Source: W2P13-069 sp051876105
GTDB taxonomy: Bacteria; Actinomycetota; Coriobacteriia; Coriobacteriales; QAMH01
NCBI GenBank assembly: GCA_051876105.1
Contig: JBJEHN010000007.1
Location: 1-11,025 of the forward strand
Direction: 5' to 3'
Length of the DNA stretch: 11,025 nt
Made by a program: the position numbers and the translations under genes. Position 1 is the first letter of the stretch; the number at the start of each line of letters is the position of its first letter. Below are positions 6,716-11,025 of this stretch, piece after piece. Under the pieces are notes generated by a model. It saw only the letters and a list, made by a program, of their open reading frames with translations. It had not been told where the DNA came from and ran no database searches.

Positions 6716-8035
6716 CTACATAGTAGCAGCCTGCAAGAGCGACTCCACATCTGCGTAGAAGCCCGGCCAGCTGACAGACACGCAGGCTGCGTCGTCGAGC
6801 ACGACGGGCGCCTCGGTGGCAAGGCCCATGAGGTACCAGGTCATGGCCAGGCGGTGGTCGTGGTAGGTGGGAAGCTCGAGACAGCCGTCTTCTGCCAGGG
6901 CGTCGCCCAGCAGGTAGAGGGGCGCGCCGGTGCCCTGGATGTGGAGGTCGTCGCCCTCGCCCCAGGCCCGCACGCCGAACGCGGCCAGGCCCTCGACCAC
7001 GGCGGCGAAGCGGTCGCTCTCCTTCACGCGCAGCTCCCCGGCACCCTTGAAGACGGTCTCGCCCTGCGCGGCGGCGGCGGCGATCGCCAAGACGGGCACC
7101 TCGTCGACGAGCGTGGGGATCTCCTCGGGCTCGACTACGGTGCCAACGAGCTGCGGACCCCAGGCAACGCGCACGTCGCCCACGGGCTCGGCACCCTCCA
7201 GGCGCTCGTTCTCGTACGTGAGCTCTGCGCCCATGCGCTGCAGCACGCTGAAGGCGCCGGTGCGCGTGGGGTTGAGGGCCACGTTCTCGATGAGCAGCTC
7301 GCTGCCCTCGAGCACGGCGGCCTCAACGGCCAAGAAGGCGGCGGAGCTCGGGTCTCCAAGGGCGCGCATGTCGTGGGCATGCAGCTGGGCGGGGCCGGTG
7401 ACGCTCACGGTGAGGCCGTCGACCTGCACGGGCACGCCGAAGGCCGGCAGTAGGCGCTCCGTGTGGTCGCGGCTCTTGGCGGGCTCGGTCACGCTCGTGG
7501 TGCCGCGGGCCTGCAGGCCGGCCAGCAGCACGGCGCTCTTGACCTGGGCGGATGCCTTGGGGCTGGTGTAGCTGGCCGCGCGCAGCTCGCCCGGGGCGGG
7601 CAGCACGTGGGCGGGCAGGGTGCCCCCGGCGGCCTCGATGCGCGCGCCCATCGCGCTCAGCGGCTCGATGACGCGGCCCATGGGGCGGCTGGAGAGGCTC
7701 TCGTCGCCCGTGAGCACCGCATCCACCCCCAGGCCGCAGACCAGGCCCATCAGCAGGCGGGTGGTGGTGCCGGAGTTGCCGCAGTCGAGCTGCAGCTGCC
7801 TGCCGCGCACGGGCTGCCCCCCGAAGCCGGTGACCACGGCGTCGATGCCGTTGGCCCCCTGGCTGCGCTCCACCACGGCGCCCAGCTGCTCCACCGCGGC
7901 AAGCGACGAGAGCACGTCGTCGCTGGGGAGCAGGTCGCGCAGCTGCGAGGTCCCGCTGGCCAGCGCCGAGAAGAGCACCGCGCGGTGCGAGATGGACTTG
8001 TCTGACGGGACGCGGATCGAGCCCTTGAGTGCCAT
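6716..8035 (-). CDS. aroA: 3-phosphoshikimate 1-carboxyvinyltransferase (EPSP synthase)
   Basis: A 439-residue enzyme of the shikimate pathway joining phosphoenolpyruvate to shikimate-3-phosphate. Lys13 lies in PSDKSISHR, the glycine loop is GNSGTTTR (86-93), RPMGR is at 117-121, the catalytic Asp311 is in PTLVDEVP, and KESDR is at 338-342. The motifs SAQVK (162-166), RDHTE (189-193) and NPTR (255-258) are those described for class II EPSP synthases, while the loop keeps Gly89 rather than the Ala of the Agrobacterium CP4 enzyme. ATG at 8035 has AAGGGGG 5 bases upstream and follows the tyrA stop by 18 bases. Pairing with tyrA places two steps of tyrosine synthesis together. Confidence 0.96.
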   Translation of the reverse strand: MALKGSIRVPSDKSISHRAVLFSALASGTSQLRDLLPSDDVLSSLAAVEQLGAVVERSQGANGIDAVVTGFGGQPVRGRQLQLDCGNSGTTTRLLMGLVCGLGVDAVLTGDESLSSRPMGRVIEPLSAMGARIEAAGGTLPAHVLPAPGELRAASYTSPKASAQVKSAVLLAGLQARGTTSVTEPAKSRDHTERLLPAFGVPVQVDGLTVSVTGPAQLHAHDMRALGDPSSAAFLAVEAAVLEGSELLIENVALNPTRTGAFSVLQRMGAELTYENERLEGAEPVGDVRVAWGPQLVGTVVEPEEIPTLVDEVPVLAIAAAAAQGETVFKGAGELRVKESDRFAAVVEGLAAFGVRAWGEGDDLHIQGTGAPLYLLGDALAEDGCLELPTYHDHRLAMTWYLMGLATEAPVVLDDAACVSVSWPGFYADVESLLQAATM

Positions 8036-8053
8036 GCTTACCCCCTTGCGCGC

Positions 8054-9193
8054 CTAGTGGTTGCTCATGCCGAGGTTGCGGAACGAGAAGTCGAAGCCCG
8101 CGTTGATGAGCTCGCCGCCCAGGCGGCCCATGTCGCCCTCGTCCGTGAGTATGAGCTCGAGCACGGCGCTGCTCTCGTTGATGTGGTCGATCTCGATGCT
8201 CTGGATGTTGCAGCCGGCGTGGCCCGCCATGCCAGTGACCTCGGCGATGATGCCGGGGCGGTCGGTCATGGGGATGCGCACCTGCGTGAGGTTGGCGCTG
8301 TCCGGCACCCACTTGGCCGGCAGGCTCTGGCGCAGCTCCGAGCTGCGCTTGAGCTTGCTCGTGAGGGTTTGCGCGTCCTCGTTGCGGATGGAGTCCTCAA
8401 ACTCGCCCAGGATCTGGCGCATCTCGCTGATGCCGTCTGCCAGGGCATCGCGGTTGTCGAGCGCGATGCCGCACCACAGCCGCGGGCTGCCCGCCGCGAT
8501 GCGGGTCGTGTCCTTGAAGCCGCCGGCGGCCAGGCGCAGCAGCTCCTTGCGCTCGCCGGCGTGGTTGGCAGCCAGCTCCACCAGCGAGCTTGCCACCATG
8601 TGGGGCACGTGGCTCACGATGGCAACGGCCTTGTCGTGGTCCTCGCGGTCAATGGAGATGATGCGCGCGCCCAGGGCGGAGAAGGCCTCGTGCAGCTTGA
8701 GGAAGACCTCGTCTTGGGTGGCGTCGCTGGGGCACAAGATCCAGTACGCGCCCTGGAAGAGGTCCGGGCGGGCGCCGTCGAAGCCGTTGACCTCGGAGCC
8801 GGCCATGGGGTGGCCCGGCAGGTAGCTGCCCATGTCGGCCAGCTCCTCGCTGGCGACCTGCGTGATGACGGCCTTGGTGGAGGCGGTGTCTGTGATGATG
8901 CCGTCGTAGCCGCTTGCCGCCAGGCGCGCGAACCACTCGCGCGCGGCGAAGACGGGGATGGCCAGCACCACGAGCTCCGCAGCGCCGGGGGCGATCCACT
9001 CGCACACCACTTGATCCTGGGGTTGGGCAGCTGCGTCGAGCGCGCCGGCGGCCAGAGCGGCGTCGAGCGAAGCCTGCACGGGGTCGACACCCCAGACCTG
9101 CACAGAGGGGCAGTTGGCTTTGATGGCGGCGGCCACCGAGCCGCCGATGAGGCCCACGCCCACAACCAGCACCTTCGAGAACGGGAACGTCAT
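8054..9193 (-). CDS. tyrA: Prephenate dehydrogenase with ACT domain
   Basis: A 379-residue NAD(P)-dependent dehydrogenase that oxidatively decarboxylates prephenate (or possibly arogenate) for tyrosine synthesis. The Rossmann motif GVGLIGGS is at 12-19. TDTASTK (101-107), GHPMAGSE (127-134), SHVPHM with the likely catalytic His195 (194-199) and FKDTTRIA (226-233) follow in the usual order. A C-terminal ACT domain (about 304-378, with DRPGIIAEV at 311-319) suggests feedback control by an aromatic amino acid, as in the Bacillus-type enzymes. Prephenate versus arogenate use cannot be decided from sequence. ATG at 9193 has GGAGG 7 bases upstream; an in-frame start at 9307 would add 38 unconserved residues and lies upstream of the predicted transcript start. 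It is the first gene of a six-gene operon. Confidence 0.95.
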   Translation of the reverse strand: MTFPFSKVLVVGVGLIGGSVAAAIKANCPSVQVWGVDPVQASLDAALAAGALDAAAQPQDQVVCEWIAPGAAELVVLAIPVFAAREWFARLAASGYDGIITDTASTKAVITQVASEELADMGSYLPGHPMAGSEVNGFDGARPDLFQGAYWILCPSDATQDEVFLKLHEAFSALGARIISIDREDHDKAVAIVSHVPHMVASSLVELAANHAGERKELLRLAAGGFKDTTRIAAGSPRLWCGIALDNRDALADGISEMRQILGEFEDSIRNEDAQTLTSKLKRSSELRQSLPAKWVPDSANLTQVRIPMTDRPGIIAEVTGMAGHAGCNIQSIEIDHINESSAVLELILTDEGDMGRLGGELINAGFDFSFRNLGMSNH

Positions 9194-9279
9194 GCCTGAT
9201 CCTCCAGGAAAGAAGAAAGCCCGCTCGCAGCCCGGGCTAGATGCTTCCCAAGCGCAGAGGCAGGCGGCCAAATCCACAC
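9190..9279 (-). CDS. Possible leader ORF upstream of tyrA (29 aa)
   Basis: A GTG start at 9279 opens a 29-codon frame beginning MWIWPP, with Trp codons at positions 2 and 4. It runs through the leader hairpin and ends in TGA that overlaps the tyrA start as ATGA. The upstream CGAG at about -7 is a poor ribosome binding site, and the transcript would start only a few bases before it. Aromatic codons near the start and the position before a terminator-like hairpin fit an attenuation leader peptide. A chance ORF in GC-rich DNA is equally possible. Confidence 0.22.
   Translation of the reverse strand: MWIWPPASALGKHLARAASGLSSFLEDQA
9208..9238 (-). terminator. Terminator-like hairpin in the tyrA leader (candidate attenuator)
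   Basis: On the minus strand AGCCCG (9238-9233) pairs with CGGGCT (9223-9218) around a 9-base loop and is followed at once by a pyrimidine tract TTCTTCTTTC (9217-9208). The tract ends 2 bases before the GGAGG ribosome binding site of tyrA. A hairpin plus T-rich tail between promoter and first gene is the layout of an attenuator. The 6-bp stem is short and the tract is broken by C, so the call is tentative. Confidence 0.38.
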
Positions 9280-9289
9280 AATCTCGATA

Positions 9290-9295
9290 ATTATA
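9290..9295 (-). promoter_or_regulatory. -10 element of the tyrA operon promoter
   Basis: A perfect TATAAT on the minus strand lies 97 bases before the tyrA start codon, in the most AT-rich part of the intergenic region. No good -35 is visible 16-18 bases upstream (near 9312-9319), so the promoter may need an activator. The expected transcript start is near 9283. Confidence 0.5.
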
Positions 9296-9298
9296 CGC

Positions 9299-9304
9299 TA
9301 GAAT
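9299..9304 (+). promoter_or_regulatory. Candidate -10 element of the cyclophilin lipoprotein genes
   Basis: TAGAAT (5 of 6 to TATAAT) lies 35 bases before the GTG start at 9339. The sequence 17 bases upstream (9276-9281) does not resemble TTGACA. It sits only 3 bases from the opposing TATAAT at 9290-9295, so the two divergent promoters would overlap. Confidence 0.35.
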
Positions 9305-9338
9305 CACCCAGATTGACGCCTAGCTATTGGAGGCAGAT

Positions 9339-10088
9339 GTGAAGAGACTGGTAGCGCTTCTCACCGCGGCGGCGCTGGGCCTGTGCCTGGCCGGATGCGC
9401 GCAGGGAGGCTCCCAGGAGGCCCCCTCACAGGGCCAGCAGCAAGGGCAAGAGCAGCAGGAGCCCGAAGAGCAGCCCGCAAGCGCAGACGAGCCCGTCGCA
9501 GGCCTGGTAGACGCGCAGACCGGCGCCATCGGCCCCGTGATCCTCTTCGACCCTTACGCCAGCGGCATCCACCACGCCACGCTCACCGTCAAGGGCTACG
9601 ACCCCATGGAGCTCGAGATCTACTCATCCACCGCGCCGGAGACCTCGGCGCTCTTCTGCAAGCTCGTGCGCCGCGGCTACTACGACGGCGTGCGCATCTC
9701 CACGCTCATGCCCGGCCTCTACGCCGGCGTCAGCGCCAGCTCTAAGAGCGGCCAGCAGGTCGTCACCGCCGAATTCGAGGAAGCGGGCTACGGTGACAAC
9801 CACATCGGCCTCAAGCGCGGCGTGATCGCCATGGGCCGCGCAGACAGCTCTGGGGAAACCCAGGGCCCGCAGATCATCAGGAGCGACGCCTCGGAGCTCT
9901 ACATCTTCCTCACCAACGCCAGCTACCTCGACGGCACCTACGCCGGCTTTGCCAAGATCACCCAGGGCATGGCCGTCTTCGACCAGATCTGCCAAGACAT
10001 CCAGAAGGTCTCGCCCCTGGAGGAGGACGGCAGCATCGAGCGCAAGAAGTCCGCCCCGCTCATCAAGAGCATCGAGCTCGAGGACTAG
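9339..10088 (+). CDS. Lipoprotein with degenerate cyclophilin-type PPIase domain
   Basis: A 249-residue predicted lipoprotein. The signal peptide MKRLVALLTAAALGL ends in the lipobox LAGC, with Cys20 as the lipidation site, so the protein should be anchored outside the membrane. A Gln/Glu/Pro-rich linker (about 24-55) follows, then a cyclophilin-like domain from about 70. Alignment by eye with the next gene is clear: both have DPYASGxHH, then AP, FC and LV, then a YDG or YNG turn, and both end IKSI. Here the catalytic FHR is replaced by IST (120-122), QGG by AGV, and SQFFI by LYIFL, so prolyl isomerase activity is doubtful. GTG at 9339 is chosen since GGAGG lies 5 bases upstream and the signal peptide starts there. 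It is probably co-transcribed with its paralogue 52 bases downstream. A role in folding or binding exported proteins is inference. Confidence 0.82.
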   Translation: MKRLVALLTAAALGLCLAGCAQGGSQEAPSQGQQQGQEQQEPEEQPASADEPVAGLVDAQTGAIGPVILFDPYASGIHHATLTVKGYDPMELEIYSSTAPETSALFCKLVRRGYYDGVRISTLMPGLYAGVSASSKSGQQVVTAEFEEAGYGDNHIGLKRGVIAMGRADSSGETQGPQIIRSDASELYIFLTNASYLDGTYAGFAKITQGMAVFDQICQDIQKVSPLEEDGSIERKKSAPLIKSIELED

Positions 10089-10140
10089 GCGCACCACCCG
10101 CACGCACCCCGCTCCCGCAACCGACACGAAGGAGAAGGAT

Positions 10141-10839
10141 TTGAAGAAGCTCGTCACCATCATCGCAAGCGCCGCCCTCGCCGCCTGCCTCTGCATCGGC
10201 CTGAGTGCCTGCGGCGGCACCAGCCAGCAGCAGGACGGCACCAGCCAGCAGCAACAGCAGCAGGAAGAGGAGCAGCCCGCCTACATCGACAGCGTCGACG
10301 AGGCGGACCCCTACGCCAGCGGCACCCACCACGTCAAGGTCAAGGTCGAGGGCTACAAGGCCTTCGCCATCGCGCTCGACGCAGACTCCGCCCCCATCAC
10401 CGTGAGCAACTTCTGCGCGCTGGTGGAGGACGGCTTCTACAACGGCCTCACCTTCCACCGCGCCGTCGAGGAGTTCTGCCTGCAGGGCGGCGACCCCAAC
10501 GGCGACGGCACCGGCGGCAGCGAGCAGGAGATCAAGGGCGAGTTCTCCGGCAATGGCGTGGCAAACAAGCTGGCAGACAGCTTCAAGCGCGGCACCGTGG
10601 CCATGGCGCGCAACAGTGTGAGCATGAACTCCGCCACCAGCCAGTTCTTCATCACCTTGGGCGACGTCTACAGCGGCAGCCTCAACGGCCAGTACGCCGC
10701 CTTCGGCTCCATCTCCAAGAAGGACATGGCAACCGTCGACAAGATCGTCGCCAGCTGCATCAAGAGCGCCGACCCCTCCAGCGGCATCATCTCCGCCAAG
10801 AAGCAGCCCGTGATCAAGAGCATCACCGTCGTCGACTAG
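10141..10839 (+). CDS. Cyclophilin-type peptidyl-prolyl isomerase lipoprotein
   Basis: A 232-residue predicted lipoprotein that should isomerise Xaa-Pro bonds in exported proteins. The signal peptide MKKLVTIIASAALAACLCIG leads to the lipobox LSAC, with Cys24 as the lipidation site. A Gln-rich linker (29-45) built on a 7-residue repeat follows, then the cyclophilin domain from about 65. Active-site motifs are present: FHR at 105-107, QGGDP at 115-119, MAR at 155-157, SQFFI at 167-171. The usual W-L-D-G before the last strand reads SLNGQY (180-185), so the tryptophan linked to cyclosporin binding is absent. The start is TTG at 10141, with AAGGAG 6 bases upstream; no ATG or GTG is better placed, and the signal peptide begins exactly here. 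It is the second gene of the pair. Confidence 0.88.
   Translation: MKKLVTIIASAALAACLCIGLSACGGTSQQQDGTSQQQQQQEEEQPAYIDSVDEADPYASGTHHVKVKVEGYKAFAIALDADSAPITVSNFCALVEDGFYNGLTFHRAVEEFCLQGGDPNGDGTGGSEQEIKGEFSGNGVANKLADSFKRGTVAMARNSVSMNSATSQFFITLGDVYSGSLNGQYAAFGSISKKDMATVDKIVASCIKSADPSSGIISAKKQPVIKSITVVD
10216..10257 (+). repeat. Two 21-bp tandem repeats in the lipoprotein linker
   Basis: Two adjacent 21-base units (10216-10236 and 10237-10257) match at 18 of 21 positions, the first 17 bases being identical. They encode GTSQQQD and GTSQQQQ just after the lipidated cysteine, and CAG repeats continue to about 10263. The linker length could vary between strains by slippage in steps of 7 residues without breaking the frame. 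Confidence 0.8.
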
Positions 10840-10862
10840 GCTCCACCCCCAAGCGCAGCCCA

Positions 10863-10896
10863 ACGGGGCCCGGCTCGCCACTGAGCCGGGCCCCGT
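10863..10896. terminator. Hairpin terminator after the cyclophilin pair
   Basis: A perfect 14-bp stem (10863-10876 with 10883-10896, loop GCCACT) lies 24 bases after the stop codon of the second cyclophilin. The stem is strongly GC-rich but is followed by ACGTTATG rather than a T-run on the plus strand, and the minus strand also lacks one. It is a likely terminator of the plus-strand pair, and it also sits 3 bases after the stop of a possible minus-strand frame, so it may serve both sides. Confidence 0.6.
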
Positions 10897-10899
10897 ACG

Positions 10900-11025
10900 T
10901 TATGCCCATGCGGGTGGCAGCTCGGGGAAGCAGGGGGCCTTGACGCTGCCGGCCCAGGCGTGGACTGTCACCCCCTCCCCAGACTGTCTGAAAAATGGCT
11001 GTTTACCTGCTGAAAGTGCTGGAGA
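10900..11025 (-). CDS. Possible 3' end of a minus-strand gene, unrecognised
   Basis: A minus-strand frame is open from the window edge to a TAA at 10900-10902 (41 codons). It ends just before the strong hairpin at 10863-10896, which is where a gene end would be expected. I recognise no domain in the tail (SGEGVTVHAWAGSV and following). Codon use at the edge (TCT, CCA, GCA, CTT, TCA) is less GC-rich at the third position than in the other genes, which weakens the case. It may instead be non-coding. Confidence 0.2.
   Translation of the reverse strand, partial: SPALSAGKQPFFRQSGEGVTVHAWAGSVKAPCFPELPPAWA
10980..10990. repeat. Short inverted repeat CAGAC-T-GTCTG
   Basis: CAGAC and GTCTG flank a single T, and the core GACTGTC also occurs 19 bases upstream at 10963-10969. 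It is followed by AAAAATGG. This could be a small operator or the edge of a dispersed repeat. The function is unknown, and chance is possible at this length. Confidence 0.3.

Noticed and set aside
9194..9307. 38-residue N-terminal extension of TyrA, with Tyr-Asn-Tyr and Phe-Phe-Phe, as a regulatory peptide
   Set aside because: It begins upstream of the predicted transcript start, and the triple Phe simply reads the T-rich tail of the hairpin. The internal ATG at 9193 has GGAGG and begins just before the Rossmann motif.
1..11025. CRISPR array, tRNA or rRNA genes, insertion sequences or phage genes
   Set aside because: No regularly spaced repeats, no cloverleaf-like segments, no transposase or integrase motifs, and the coding density is that of a core chromosomal region.

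Overview
The window looks like part of a high-GC Gram-positive chromosome, most likely Actinomycetota and probably class Coriobacteriia. The grounds are the very high G+C, the strong C/G third-position bias, Shine-Dalgarno sites of the GGAGG or AGGGGG type, frequent GTG and TTG starts, two lipoprotein cyclophilins, and the tyrA-aroA-cmk-plsC-ispH-radical SAM/DUF512 gene order. The taxon is an inference; no marker gene such as 16S rRNA is present. All ten main genes are housekeeping or cell-envelope genes. I see no mobile element, CRISPR array, tRNA or rRNA.

Layout. Positions 178-1692 (minus) hold a single guaB (IMP dehydrogenase) that closely resembles the enzyme of the protozoan Tritrichomonas foetus, followed by a clear intrinsic terminator at about 101-145. 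Reading the other way from the same intergenic region, 1928-3016 (plus) encodes a lone membrane protein of the PTS_EIIC_2 (PfoR-like) family behind a good -35/-10 promoter. It converges on a six-gene minus-strand operon, with a strong GC hairpin at 3024-3054 between them.

The operon (9193 down to 3058) reads tyrA - aroA - cmk - plsC - ispH - radical SAM/DUF512. The gaps are 18, 33 and 9 bases, then a 4-base GTGA overlap and a 1-base TGATG overlap, so translational coupling grows towards the 3' end. It joins aromatic amino acid synthesis (tyrA, aroA), CMP/dCMP phosphorylation (cmk), phospholipid acylation (plsC) and isoprenoid precursor synthesis (ispH) with a conserved radical SAM protein of unknown function. 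The tyrA leader carries a perfect TATAAT, a terminator-like hairpin just before the tyrA ribosome binding site, and a small possible leader ORF with two Trp codons, so attenuation is possible.

Divergent from tyrA, 9339-10839 (plus) encodes two tandem, evidently duplicated lipoproteins of the cyclophilin family. The second keeps the FHR and QFF active-site motifs. The first has lost them and is probably a pseudo-enzyme. A hairpin at 10863-10896 ends this unit. The last ~125 bases may hold the tail of another minus-strand gene, but this is weak.
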